From Rhizobium sp. CF122 (GTDB taxonomy: Bacteria > Pseudomonadota > Alphaproteobacteria > Rhizobiales > Rhizobiaceae), in assembly GCF_000282035.1 (NCBI RefSeq), contig NZ_AKKA01000071.1, positions 1-64,000 of the forward strand: a stretch of DNA of 64,000 nucleotides, in the 5' to 3' direction. Within the stretch, counting starts at the first letter, position 1. Each line of letters begins with the position of its first letter. Both the position numbers and the translations under genes were made by a program. Of this stretch, positions 44,441 to 53,867 are shown piece after piece. The notes below the pieces were generated by a model. The model saw nothing but the letters and a program-made list of their open reading frames with translations, was not told where the DNA came from and searched no databases.

Positions 44441-45673
44441 ATGGGTATCCGCAAGTTTGCAATGATCGGCGCCTTGGCGCTCGCAGGCGTCTCTCTCTTC
44501 GGCCTGGCCGCCAAGGCCGAGGACGTCACCTTGACCCTCTGGTCGCTGGACAGGGACACTCAGCCGGCGCCGAACCTCGTCAAGGAATTCAACGCGCAGA
44601 ACAACGGCATCAAGATCGAGTATCGTCTGATCCAGTTCGATGACGTCGTCACCGAAGCCATGCGCGCCTATGCCACCGGCCAGGCGCCTGACATCATCGC
44701 GGTCGACAACCCCGAGCATGCCATGTTCGCATCGCGTGGTGCCTTCCTCGATATCACCGACATGATCAAGGGATCGTCGGCCATCAAGCCGGAAAACTAC
44801 TTCCCTGGTCCGCTGAAATCGGTCGAATGGGACGGCAAGTACTACGGCATTCCGAAGGCGACCAATACGATCGCGCTCTACTACAACAAAGATATGTTCA
44901 AGGCGAAGGGTCTTGATCCGAACAAGCCGCCGCAGACCTGGGACGAACTTGTCGAGGATGCGCGCAAGCTGACCGACCCGGCCAAGAATGTCTATGGCCT
45001 GGCCTTCTCCGCCAAGGCGAACGAGGAGGGCACTTTCCAGTTCCTTCCCTGGGCCCAGATGGCAGGCGGCGGCTATGAGAACATCAATGCCGAAGGCGCG
45101 GTCAAGGCACTGGAAACCTGGAAGACGATCATGGACGAGAAGCTTGCTTCTCCGGACACGTTGACCCGCGGCCAGTGGGATTCGACCGGCACCTTCAATT
45201 CGGGAAATGCCGCCATGGCGATCTCTGGTCCCTGGGAGCTCGATCGCATGATGAAGGAAGCGAAGTTTGATTGGGGCGTAGCCCTGCTTCCGGTTCCAAA
45301 GGAAGGGGCCGAGCGTTCTTCCGCCATGGGCGACTTCAACTGGGCGATCTTTGCCAGCTCGAAGCATCCGGCCGAAGCCTTCAAGGCACTCGAGTTCTTT
45401 GCCTCCCAGGACGACAAGATGTTCAAGAACTACGGCCAGCTTCCGGCCCGTTCCGACATCACCATCCCGCAGACCGGCGAGAAGCTGAAGGACGAGGCGC
45501 TGAAAGTCTTCATCGAACAGCTGAAATACGCCAAGCCGCGCGGCCCGAACCCGCAATGGCCAAAGATCTCCAAGGCGATCCAGGACGCCATCCAGGCTGC
45601 TCTGACCGGTCAGATGAGCCCGAAGGACGCACTCGATCAGGCTGCCGACAAGATCAAGGCTGTTCTGGGCTAG
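44441..45673 (+). CDS. Sugar-binding protein of a CUT1-type ABC importer
   Basis: A 410-residue periplasmic protein. The signal peptide ([22 protein letters not shown]) is cleaved before EDVTLTLW. Family 1 features include [41 protein letters not shown] and [16 protein letters not shown]. An excellent ribosome-binding site (AAAGGAGGAG) precedes the ATG. It is flanked by RNA hairpins, which usually mark the most strongly expressed subunit. The ligand is unknown; neighbours suggest a sugar needing oxidation and isomerisation. Confidence 0.92.
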   Translation: MGIRKFAMIGALALAGVSLFGLAAKAEDVTLTLWSLDRDTQPAPNLVKEFNAQNNGIKIEYRLIQFDDVVTEAMRAYATGQAPDIIAVDNPEHAMFASRGAFLDITDMIKGSSAIKPENYFPGPLKSVEWDGKYYGIPKATNTIALYYNKDMFKAKGLDPNKPPQTWDELVEDARKLTDPAKNVYGLAFSAKANEEGTFQFLPWAQMAGGGYENINAEGAVKALETWKTIMDEKLASPDTLTRGQWDSTGTFNSGNAAMAISGPWELDRMMKEAKFDWGVALLPVPKEGAERSSAMGDFNWAIFASSKHPAEAFKALEFFASQDDKMFKNYGQLPARSDITIPQTGEKLKDEALKVFIEQLKYAKPRGPNPQWPKISKAIQDAIQAALTGQMSPKDALDQAADKIKAVLG

Positions 45674-45689
45674 TATCCCCCGCATAACC

Positions 45690-45762
45690 GGATGGCTTTC
45701 GGGCCATCCCACCATTTCCTCCCGGCAGGGGCTGTCTCGCAGCGCAAGCTCCAGACAGCCCC
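45690..45762 (+). other. Tandem RNA hairpins between binding-protein and permease genes
   Basis: Stem 1: GGATGGC / GCCATCC (45690-45709), 6-base loop. Stem 2: GGGGCTGTCT / AGACAGCCCC (45728-45737 and 45753-45762), 15-base loop. Neither is followed by a U-tract. They probably slow 3' decay or attenuate transcription so that binding protein exceeds permease. Confidence 0.6.
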
Positions 45763-45783
45763 GTTCGGAGTATTGGAGGACCG

Positions 45784-46686
45784 ATGAAACGGATTCTTTC
45801 AAGTGTCAGGGACGGCCGTGGCTTCGACATCACGCTCGTCGCCCTTCCGCTGACGTTCCTGTTCCTGATGGCGGGATTGCCGCTTATCTACAATGTGGTG
45901 ATGAGCTTCCAGGAGGTTGACATGTTCAGCCTCGGAACCTTTTCGCGTCCCTTCGTCGGCTTCAAGAACTATACCGATCTCTTTGCCCAGCCGGAAACTT
46001 GGCCGATCCTCGGCAATACCGTGATCTTCGTGGTCGGCTCGATCGCGGGGCAGTTCCTGATCGGATTCGGTCTTGCGCTGTTCTTCTGGGTCAATTTCCC
46101 GGGCGCCTCGTGGCTGCGCGGCCTGTTCCTCGTCTCCTGGGTCATGCCCGGCCTCGTTGTCGGTGCGATCTGGAACTGGATCCTTTCGGGCGATTTCGGC
46201 GTCCTCAATTTTATTCTCAAGGAGAGCGGCATCATCGGCAGCAATATCTTCTGGCGCTCCGATCCACACTTTTCGCTCTATGCCGTCATCATCGCCAACG
46301 TCTGGCTGGGAACGGCCTTCAACATGATCCTGCTATCGGTCGGCCTGTCCGGTATCCCCGGCGACCTCTATGAGGCGGCGGAACTCGATGGCGCCAATGC
46401 CTGGCAACGCTTCTGGACGATCACGCTGCCGATGATGCGTTCGACGATCGGCGCCATCATCGCGCTTGGCCTGATCTTCACGCTTCAGCAGTTCGACCTC
46501 TTTGCCGCGATCACGTCCGGCGGTCCGAACAACTCATCCAACGTCACGCAATACTGGGCCTGGGACTTGTCCTTCCGCCAGTATGATTTCGCTAAGGGCG
46601 CGACCATCTCCGTCATCATGATCGTCTTCGTCATGTTCGCCTCGGTCGTCTATGTCCGCTCCACGCGCCATGAGGTGCGCGGATGA
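45784..46686 (+). CDS. ABC sugar importer permease, MalF-type
   Basis: A 300-residue membrane protein with about six TM segments. The EAA loop is YEAAELDGANAWQRFWTITLP (~198-218). GGAGG lies before ATG 45784, and the gene overlaps the next permease by four bases. It forms the membrane channel with its neighbour. Confidence 0.93.
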   Translation: MKRILSSVRDGRGFDITLVALPLTFLFLMAGLPLIYNVVMSFQEVDMFSLGTFSRPFVGFKNYTDLFAQPETWPILGNTVIFVVGSIAGQFLIGFGLALFFWVNFPGASWLRGLFLVSWVMPGLVVGAIWNWILSGDFGVLNFILKESGIIGSNIFWRSDPHFSLYAVIIANVWLGTAFNMILLSVGLSGIPGDLYEAAELDGANAWQRFWTITLPMMRSTIGAIIALGLIFTLQQFDLFAAITSGGPNNSSNVTQYWAWDLSFRQYDFAKGATISVIMIVFVMFASVVYVRSTRHEVRG

Positions 46687-47510
46687 GTGAGACAACACGC
46701 AACCGCCTTATGCTTGTGATCGCCATCGTCATGGCGGCGATTTATCTATTCCCGCTCTACTGGATGTACGTCACGGCCATCAAGGGCGGGTCGGAGATGT
46801 TCGCCACGCCGCCAAGCTTCTGGCCCGGCGATCCGCAATGGGGCACCTTCGGCTATGTCTGGGAAAGCCGCAACATGGGTCGCTATCTCTGGAACTCGCT
46901 GGTCATCGCCGTCGGCGCCGTGACATTGATTACCGTTCTCGGCGTTGGTTGCGCCTATGTTCTGGCGCGCTATCGCAACGTCTGGGTGGATGTCGGTCTC
47001 TTCCTGATCCTGATGCTGCAGGTCCTGCCTGCATCGCTGATGGTGACGCCGATCTTCGTCGGATTTTCGCAATTCGGGATGCTCGACCATCCACGCCTTG
47101 CCGTTATCATCGCGATTGCTGCCAAAAGCATGCCGTTCTTCGTCGTCCTGGTGCGCGCCACCTTCATGGCGGTGCCGATGGAACTCGAGGAGGCCGCGCT
47201 CGTCGACGGCAACAGCCGCGTCGGCGCTTTCTTCAATATCGTGTTGCCGCTTGCCCGCAACGGCATCTTGGTCAGCGCCATCCTGATCTTCATGCAGGCC
47301 TTCGGCGAGTTCGTCTATTCGAAGTCGATGATCCAGGCGGTCGAACTCCAACCGGCGAGCGTCGGTCTCAACTCCTTCATGGGACCGAACACCAACGAGT
47401 GGAACAACATCATGGCTTACGCCACGATGTATGTGACACCGATCCTTGCCATCTTCGTTCTCTTGCAGCGCCGCATCGTATCCGGCCTCACCTCTGGAGC
47501 CCTCAAATGA
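46683..47510 (+). CDS. ABC sugar importer permease, MalG-type
   Basis: A 275-residue permease with about six TM segments. The EAA loop is EEAALVDGNSRVGAFFNIVLP. It begins in the stop of the preceding gene and its own stop overlaps the start of the ATPase gene, so the three subunits are translationally coupled. Confidence 0.93.
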   Translation: MSETTRNRLMLVIAIVMAAIYLFPLYWMYVTAIKGGSEMFATPPSFWPGDPQWGTFGYVWESRNMGRYLWNSLVIAVGAVTLITVLGVGCAYVLARYRNVWVDVGLFLILMLQVLPASLMVTPIFVGFSQFGMLDHPRLAVIIAIAAKSMPFFVVLVRATFMAVPMELEEAALVDGNSRVGAFFNIVLPLARNGILVSAILIFMQAFGEFVYSKSMIQAVELQPASVGLNSFMGPNTNEWNNIMAYATMYVTPILAIFVLLQRRIVSGLTSGALK

Positions 47511-48577
47511 CCAATCAGATCGAGCTCAGCGGCGTCAACAAACACTACGGCGCATTCCATGCCCTGAAGAACATCAACCTGTCGATCGCAAAGGGCACCT
47601 TCGTCGCACTCGTCGGCCCGTCCGGCTGCGGCAAGTCCACCCTTCTTCGTTCGCTTGCGGGCCTTGAAAGCATTTCCGAAGGCGAGTTGAAGATTGCCGG
47701 CCAACTGATGAACAACGTGCCGCCGCGCAAGCGCGACGTCGCCATGGTTTTCCAGTCATACGCGCTTTATCCGCACATGACCGTCGAGGAGAATCTTACC
47801 TACAGCCTGCGCATTCGCGGCGTCGCCAAGGCTGAAGCCCGCAAGGCGGCGGAAGAGGTTGCGGCGACCACCGGCCTGTCGCATTTGCTCAAGCGTTACC
47901 CGCGTGAGCTTTCGGGCGGCCAGCGCCAGCGTGTCGCGATGAGCCGCGCCATCATCCGTCATCCGAAGGCATTCCTGTTCGACGAGCCGCTCTCCAACCT
48001 CGACGCAGCGCTGCGTGTTCACATGCGCAAGGAAATCCGCGCGCTGCACGATCGGCTGCATGCAACCTCGGTCTACGTCACGCATGACCAGATCGAGGCG
48101 ATGACGATGGCCGACCATGTTGTCGTCATGCGCGAAGGCGTGATCGAGCAGCAGGGCAAGCCGCTGGATCTTTACGACAAGCCCGCCAACAAGTTCGTTG
48201 CGGGCTTCATCGGCTCTCCCGCCATGAACTTCATCCCGGCCGTCGTCGCCGAAGACGGCAAAAGCCTGACGATCGATCTTGGCAGCGTGAAGCACAAGAT
48301 TGCGACCGACCATCAGGTCCAGCCGGGGCGCAAGGTGACCGCCGGCATTCGTCCCGAACATATCGGCCTAACGGCGCCGGGGCAGGGCACGTTCGACGTG
48401 CCAGTGGCAGTCGTCGAATCGACCGGCTCATCGACCTTTGTCACGGCTGCGACGACACCCGAATTGACCATCGTCGAGACGGGCCGCGGCATGGCGCGGG
48501 CGGGCGAGACGATCGGCGTGATCGTCGATCCCTCACAGCTGCATCTCTTCGACGAGACGAGCGGTATCCGACTCTGA
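47507..48577 (+). CDS. ABC sugar importer ATP-binding protein (MsmK/UgpC/MalK-type)
   Basis: A 356-residue ATPase: Walker A GPSGCGKST, Q-loop VFQSYALYPHMTV, signature LSGGQRQRVAMSRA, Walker B FLFDEPLSNLD and switch VTHDQIEAMTMAD, then a C-terminal TOBE regulatory domain (~240-356). ATG 47507 overlaps the permease stop by four bases; the same frame is open further upstream but only as an artefact. Proteins of this family often serve several importers, so it could also power the ATPase-less importer at 13557-16630. Confidence 0.94.
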   Translation: MTNQIELSGVNKHYGAFHALKNINLSIAKGTFVALVGPSGCGKSTLLRSLAGLESISEGELKIAGQLMNNVPPRKRDVAMVFQSYALYPHMTVEENLTYSLRIRGVAKAEARKAAEEVAATTGLSHLLKRYPRELSGGQRQRVAMSRAIIRHPKAFLFDEPLSNLDAALRVHMRKEIRALHDRLHATSVYVTHDQIEAMTMADHVVVMREGVIEQQGKPLDLYDKPANKFVAGFIGSPAMNFIPAVVAEDGKSLTIDLGSVKHKIATDHQVQPGRKVTAGIRPEHIGLTAPGQGTFDVPVAVVESTGSSTFVTAATTPELTIVETGRGMARAGETIGVIVDPSQLHLFDETSGIRL

Positions 48578-48583
48578 ACCATT

Positions 48584-48607
48584 GGCGGCCGGCCGAATCC
48601 GGCCGCC
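48584..48607. terminator. Hairpin terminator candidate between converging genes
   Basis: A perfect 9-bp stem GGCGGCCGG / CCGGCCGCC with a 6-base loop in the 41-base gap between the ABC operon (plus) and the aldo/keto reductase (minus). It has no U-tract on either side, so Rho-independent action is uncertain, but the symmetry would let it serve both directions. Confidence 0.5.
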
Positions 48608-48618
48608 TCGACTGGTCT

Positions 48619-49650
48619 TCAGCGTCCGCCTTCGATCTTGCGATGACGCTGATTGGTGCCGCCGGCGCCATAGGGGTAGTCGGCCACATGGGGCTGGCTG
48701 ACTTCGCTTAGCTTCGTCATCTCCTCTTCGGAAAGCGAAAGCTTTGCCGCGGCGAGATTGTCCGCAAGCTGCTCACTCGTTCGTGCTCCGAGAATGACCG
48801 ATGTCACCGCCGGTCGCGCCGCAGTCCAGGCAAGGGCGATCTGTGCCATGCCGACACCACGGGCCTTGGCGATCGCCTCCACCGTCTCGATGATCGCCCA
48901 TGTCCGCTCCTGCGCATTCCGCTGCGCATAAGATTCCATGCCCCGGTTCGGGTTCTCCCCAAGACGGGTGGCACCCGTCGGCATATGGTCGCGCCGGTAC
49001 TTACCCGTCAGCCAGCCGCCGCCGAGCGGTGACCACGGCAGCAAGCCCATACCAGCATCCTGGCAAGCGGCTACGATCTCAAACTCGATGTCGCGCACCA
49101 GCAGGTTATATTGTGGCTGCAACGTCACCGGCCGGGTGTAGCCGCGTGCCTTGGCGATCTCGACGGCCTTGGCGATCTGCCATCCGACATAGTTGGAAAA
49201 GCCGTAATAGCCGATCTTGCCGGCGCAGACGGCATCATCGAGAAAGCGCAGCGTCTCCTCGATCGGCGTCAGTGCGTCCCAGGCGTGCATTTGATAAAGA
49301 TCGATGTGCTCGAGGCCAAGGCGCGCAAGCGAGGCATCGAGCGCCTGGTTCAGATGGCGGCGAGAAAGACCGATGTCGTTCGGACCGGGCCCCATCGGGA
49401 ACCGTCCCTTGGTCGCGATCACGGCCTGCTTGGCTTCCGTGGGCCGCGCCTTGAGCCATCGCCCAATGATCTCTTCCGACTTGCCGGCACTATAAACATC
49501 AGCGGTGTCGATGAAGTTTCCGCCCCAGGCAAAATAGTCGTCAAGCAGTTTATGCGAAGCAGCTTCGTCAGCCTCCGCACCGAACGTCATGGTGCCAAGG
49601 CAGTAGGCGGTGACGACTGCACCGCTATGGCCAAGCTTGCGGTAATCCAT
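48619..49650 (-). CDS. Aldo/keto reductase
   Basis: A 343-residue NADPH-dependent oxidoreductase of the AKR (beta/alpha)8 barrel. The catalytic tetrad is visible: Asp and Tyr in DTADVYSAGKSEE, Lys in VIATKG and His in LYQMHAWD. The cofactor segment ILGARTSEQLADNLAA is near the C-terminus. It lies tail-to-tail with the sugar operon and upstream of it are minus-strand ABC exporter genes; a role in sugar metabolism is possible but not shown. Confidence 0.92.
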   Translation of the reverse strand: MDYRKLGHSGAVVTAYCLGTMTFGAEADEAASHKLLDDYFAWGGNFIDTADVYSAGKSEEIIGRWLKARPTEAKQAVIATKGRFPMGPGPNDIGLSRRHLNQALDASLARLGLEHIDLYQMHAWDALTPIEETLRFLDDAVCAGKIGYYGFSNYVGWQIAKAVEIAKARGYTRPVTLQPQYNLLVRDIEFEIVAACQDAGMGLLPWSPLGGGWLTGKYRRDHMPTGATRLGENPNRGMESYAQRNAQERTWAIIETVEAIAKARGVGMAQIALAWTAARPAVTSVILGARTSEQLADNLAAAKLSLSEEEMTKLSEVSQPHVADYPYGAGGTNQRHRKIEGGR

Positions 49651-49697
49651 GGAAGATCCTCCTCTTCGAATAGTGGCGTTGCTTGGAAAGGTTTGTC

Positions 49698-51596
49698 CTA
49701 TGTCGCTGAACCGTTCGTCGTTGTCTCTTCGAGCACGGCGTCCGGAATGTCGTCGAAGGACGCGTAGTTCAGGTTATAGAGCCGCGAATAAAGCTTGCGG
49801 TTTCTCATCAGTTCCTGGTGGTTACCGCTTTCGATCAACTCACCGTTCTGCAGGACGATGATGCGATCGGCCTCCCTAATCGTGGCGAGGCGGTGGGCGA
49901 TAACAAGCCCCGTGCGGTTTTCGAGCAGCTTGACCAGCGCCTTCTGGATCAGCATTTCCGTATAGCTGTCGATATTGGCCGTCGCCTCGTCGAGGACCAG
50001 TATTTTCGCGTCGGCCACCAGCGCACGGGCAAAGCTCAAGAGCTGACGCTGGCCGAGCGAAAGGTTGCCGCCGCGTTCACCGAGCATGCTGTCGTAGCCC
50101 TGCGGAAGGCGCATAATGAAGTCGTGAGCGCCGACGGCCTTGGCCGCCTCAATGACCTGTTCGCGGGTCGCTTCCGCCTTGTGATAGCGAATGTTCTCGA
50201 AGACCGTACCCGTAAACAGGAATGGCTCCTGAAGGACCATGGCGATCTGATCGCCAAGCGAATCCTGGGTCAGGTTGCGCACGTCGTGCCCGCCGACCAA
50301 CACCTGTCCCTGCTGGACGTCGTAGAAGCGATGGATCAGCGACATGCAGCTCGACTTGCCCGAACCCGTCGGCCCAACAAGTGCGACCGTCTCGCCCGGG
50401 TTCACCTTGAAACTGACATGCTTGAGAACCGGATGCTTCCGATGATAGCCGAAGACCACATCGCGAAATTCCACTGACCCGTCCATGTCGGCGGACAATT
50501 CCTTGGCATCTGGGGCGTCCTTGATCTCGACGGGCACGTCGAGAACTTCGGTCAATCGCTGACCGGAAGCCATGGCGCGCTGCATCACCGAATATTGCAG
50601 CGTCAGCGAGCGGATCGGGTCGAAGAAGCGCTGGATATAGAACAGGAATGCAACAAGGACGCCAACATCGAGTGCTTGGTTCAGAACACGCGCGCCCCCG
50701 ACGACGATGACGAGCGCCATGGCGACACCGGTCAGCGAGTCGACGATCGGCACCATCACCTGGGCATAGCGTGCCGCTGTCAGGTGCGTCTTCAGATTGG
50801 CCTTCGCTTTGTCGTCATAGAGCATGAAGTTGACGCCCTGGCGGTCCATGCTCTGGACCGCTCTTACGCCGTGGATCGCCTCGGCCAGCGCTCCGTTGGC
50901 GACGGAATTGGTCTCGTGCGCTGCCATGAAGGACTTGCGGGCCAGAGGCAACCAGAAAAGCCGCACGACGAAAAGGATCGGCAGGACCGAGAGCGTCAAA
51001 AGGCCAAGCTTGAAGTCGAGATAGAGCATCACGAAGACAATGCCGAACAGCAGCGCGATATCGCCGACCGACAGGACGGAGGTTTCCAGGAACTCCTGCA
51101 TCGAATTGACGTCACCCTGCAGGCGCGACATCAGGCGGCCGACCTCGGTCTTGTCCATAAAGGAGAGAGAAACCCGCTGCAGGTGCGAAAACATCGCCTT
51201 GCGGATGTCGAAGAGCACCTCTTCGGCGACATTGCCAACCAGCGTCTCCTGCGCATAGCTGGCGCCGTAGTTGATCAGGATCGCCACAAGAAAGGTGACC
51301 ATCGCCCATGTCAGCGCCGAATGGCCTCCTTGCGGCTGCATGCCGTGATCGATCGCGTAGCGGATGATCAGCGGGATCAACAACTGCATCGCCGTAAAAG
51401 TCAGCACGGCGGCCACCGAAAGCCAGACTTGCCGGCGGTAGGGATGCACGAAGGCCCAGATTCGCTTGACGATGTTGCCGTCGAAGGTCTTGCCGAACAT
51501 CTCCTCCTCGACGCGATGGGAGCCGACAACTGCGCGTGGCGGCCGGCGTCCATCCTCGCGAACGTCGGAGCGTTCGGTTTCCAGTTCCTCGGCCAT
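49698..51596 (-). CDS. Heterodimeric ABC exporter subunit (TM-ATPase fusion) with degenerate signature
   Basis: A 632-residue half-transporter: six TM segments (~55-345) then an ATPase domain. Walker A is GPTGSGKSS and Walker B is ILVLDEATANID with the catalytic Glu, but the ABC signature is LSLGQ instead of LSGGQ. It begins directly after the stop of its partner gene, with the GGGAGGAG ribosome site inside the partner's last codons. A long charged N-terminus (~1-45) precedes the first TM. It is probably an efflux pump or lipid exporter; substrate unknown. Confidence 0.92.
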   Translation of the reverse strand: MAEELETERSDVREDGRRPPRAVVGSHRVEEEMFGKTFDGNIVKRIWAFVHPYRRQVWLSVAAVLTFTAMQLLIPLIIRYAIDHGMQPQGGHSALTWAMVTFLVAILINYGASYAQETLVGNVAEEVLFDIRKAMFSHLQRVSLSFMDKTEVGRLMSRLQGDVNSMQEFLETSVLSVGDIALLFGIVFVMLYLDFKLGLLTLSVLPILFVVRLFWLPLARKSFMAAHETNSVANGALAEAIHGVRAVQSMDRQGVNFMLYDDKAKANLKTHLTAARYAQVMVPIVDSLTGVAMALVIVVGGARVLNQALDVGVLVAFLFYIQRFFDPIRSLTLQYSVMQRAMASGQRLTEVLDVPVEIKDAPDAKELSADMDGSVEFRDVVFGYHRKHPVLKHVSFKVNPGETVALVGPTGSGKSSCMSLIHRFYDVQQGQVLVGGHDVRNLTQDSLGDQIAMVLQEPFLFTGTVFENIRYHKAEATREQVIEAAKAVGAHDFIMRLPQGYDSMLGERGGNLSLGQRQLLSFARALVADAKILVLDEATANIDSYTEMLIQKALVKLLENRTGLVIAHRLATIREADRIIVLQNGELIESGNHQELMRNRKLYSRLYNLNYASFDDIPDAVLEETTTNGSAT

Positions 51597-53462
51597 CTAT
51601 ACTCCTCCCCAGGCGCCGACGGCGTCGTCGCCCGGCCGCACCTGTAGATCGTAGAGCGCCTTGTAGCGCCCGCCCGCGGCCAGCAACTCCTCGTGTGTGC
51701 CGCGCTCGACGATTTCTCCATTCTCGACGAACAGGATCTGGTCGGCATGCATCAGCGAGCTCAAGCGATGAGCGACAATAATCGTCAGGCGATCGGCCGC
51801 ATATTTGCGCATCGCAGAGCGGATGCGCTGTTCGGTTGCCGCATCGATCGCCGCCGTTGAATCATCAAAGATCATGACGGCGGGTTTCAGCATCAGCGCG
51901 CGGGCGATCGACAAACGCTGGCGCTGCCCTCCCGACAACGATACGCCGCGTTCGCCAACCACCGTGCCGTAGCCGGTCGGCAGGCCAAGCACGTAGTTGT
52001 GCAATTGTGCGCTTTCGCTTGCGCGCTCGATGCGGCCTTCCTTTGCCCAAGGATCGCCGTAGGCGATGTTGTTTTCGATCGAGGTCGTGAACAGGAAGGA
52101 ATCCTGCTGGACAACCGCGACCGCGCGACGAAGCGACTGCAGCGTCGCCTTGCGGATATCCTGCCCGTCAATGGTGATCTTGCCCTTCGTGACGTCGTAA
52201 AACCGCGGGATCAGATGAGCAAGAGTCGACTTGCCGCTGCCCGGCGGCCCGACAATGCCGATCGTCTCGCCGCGTTTTGCTTCGAAGGAGACATTGCCCA
52301 GCACCTCGTGCATCGGCAAGCTCGGATAGGCGAAGCTTACATTCTCGAAGCGAAGCGTCCCATCGGTAAGCACCAGATCCTTGGCGTCAGGCGCATCGCG
52401 CACTGCAATTTCGAGGTCGAGCAAATTGAAAAGCCTCGTGCCACAAGTCGATGCGCGCGCGAAGGCGTTGACCATGAGGCCAAGCTGGCGGACCGGCATC
52501 TGCAGGATCGTCATGAAGGTCAGGAACGACGCGAGCGTGCCGACCGTGATCTCGCCGGACATGACCTTGCCGCCGCCAACCCAGAGCACGAGACCCATGG
52601 CTGCAAAGAAGGAGAAGGTCATGGCGCTGGTATTGACCACGCGGATTCCGACGCGCTGGTGGGCAAGCGTCAACGCGTTCTTCGAGGCCTTCTCGAACTT
52701 CATCATCTCGTGCGCCTGCGCGGCGAAGGCCCGTACCACGCGGATGCCTCCGAGATTTTCTTCCATGATGCGCGTCAGCACGGACAACCGCTCCTGCAGG
52801 TCGAGCCAGGTCGCGCGCAATCGCAACTGCGTGACCGAAGAACGCCAGCCAACGAATGGCACGAAGCTTAAGGCAAGCAAACCGAGAACGACGTCTGTGG
52901 AAAGCAGCATATAGGCGCCGATGCCAATCAGCATTGTCAACAGCACCATGCGCACCAGCGCCGTCGAGAAATACATGCGGACACCTTCGAGGTCGAGCAG
53001 ACCGACGGTAATCAGATCGCCCGAGTGGACGCCGTCATGAAAACTGAAGGATAGGCGCTGGATTTTCTCGTAGCAGGCAAGGCGTAGCTCGTAGCCGATA
53101 TGGTGGCCGACGCTTTCGCTGTAATAGTTCTGGATCATCGTAAAGATGCCACGCAGGACGCTGGCGCCGAGCAGCATCAGCGCGGTCGTCAGCAGCGCAT
53201 CCTGTGCAAGTTGCCCTGCCTGACCGCCTTCCATCGCGATCTGCGTGTGGTCGACAGCCTGGCCGAGCAGACGGGGGATCATCAGCTGAAAGGTAGAGGC
53301 CACAAGGGTTGCGCCAATGGCGAAACCGGATTGCCAGGGATGGCGAAATGCCATGACGGTGATGCGGACCAGCGTAAAGAGGCCTTTGCCCCAGCCTGCC
53401 GCAATCGCCTTCGCCATCGAAGCCGAGGGCTTCGTCGCGCGTGTTAAAGCATCGCTGCTCAC
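51597..53462 (-). CDS. Heterodimeric ABC exporter subunit with Asp in place of the catalytic Glu
   Basis: A 621-residue half-transporter: six TM segments (~40-340), then an ATPase domain. Walker A is GPPGSGKST, the signature is canonical LSGGQRQR, and Walker B is MIFDDSTAAID, where Asp replaces the catalytic Glu. Paired with the next gene's altered signature, this produces one degenerate and one normal ATP site, as in BmrCD- or TM287/288-type exporters. It is the first gene of the two-gene operon. Confidence 0.92.
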   Translation of the reverse strand: MSSDALTRATKPSASMAKAIAAGWGKGLFTLVRITVMAFRHPWQSGFAIGATLVASTFQLMIPRLLGQAVDHTQIAMEGGQAGQLAQDALLTTALMLLGASVLRGIFTMIQNYYSESVGHHIGYELRLACYEKIQRLSFSFHDGVHSGDLITVGLLDLEGVRMYFSTALVRMVLLTMLIGIGAYMLLSTDVVLGLLALSFVPFVGWRSSVTQLRLRATWLDLQERLSVLTRIMEENLGGIRVVRAFAAQAHEMMKFEKASKNALTLAHQRVGIRVVNTSAMTFSFFAAMGLVLWVGGGKVMSGEITVGTLASFLTFMTILQMPVRQLGLMVNAFARASTCGTRLFNLLDLEIAVRDAPDAKDLVLTDGTLRFENVSFAYPSLPMHEVLGNVSFEAKRGETIGIVGPPGSGKSTLAHLIPRFYDVTKGKITIDGQDIRKATLQSLRRAVAVVQQDSFLFTTSIENNIAYGDPWAKEGRIERASESAQLHNYVLGLPTGYGTVVGERGVSLSGGQRQRLSIARALMLKPAVMIFDDSTAAIDAATEQRIRSAMRKYAADRLTIIVAHRLSSLMHADQILFVENGEIVERGTHEELLAAGGRYKALYDLQVRPGDDAVGAWGGV

Positions 53463-53867
53463 GGGTAATGTTCCAAACAGAGGTGTGGTCGGACGCTGGT
53501 CCGGAAAGACGCCGAATCCATGAAGGGATTGATTAGCGCCCTTACTTTTGCCGATTCCTTTCGGCCCTTCAAGTCAAGAATTCACCAATTGGTTATTTTA
53601 TCGTGAGCCTGGAAAAGACGAAGAAACGGCACCGATACGGCGATATTTGGCTCGAAATATCCAAACAATTTCCGTTCGTTATCGCTAGAGGACTGTGGGG
53701 CTTGGAACAAAAGACTTGCCTAAATCGTCTTTTGGAGCTTTCATACACGACCAGTTTGATAGACTAATAGGCGGTTCAAAACTGCGTGAACCAGCTCAAC
53801 GCGCGAGCGATTTTTCCCGCGTTGAAACCAATCGAGACACGATGCGCGAAGTCGCAGGGGAGTTGAG
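53463..53867. promoter_or_regulatory. Divergent promoter region with two dyads
   Basis: A 405-base gap without a gene. Near its right end lie GGTTCA-N8-TGAACC (53773-53792) and TCAACGCG / CGCGTTGA (53796-53803 and 53818-53825). The latter is just before the ribosome site of the plus-strand gene and could form a leader hairpin or operator. Confidence 0.4.

Noticed and set aside
44315..45802. 495-aa minus-strand ORF opposite the sugar-binding protein
   Set aside because: Shadow of a well-supported plus-strand gene with signal peptide and ribosome site.
46838..47506. N-terminal extension of the ABC ATPase frame
   Set aside because: ATG 47507 starts directly at the ATPase domain and overlaps the permease stop; the upstream part is out-of-frame permease sequence.
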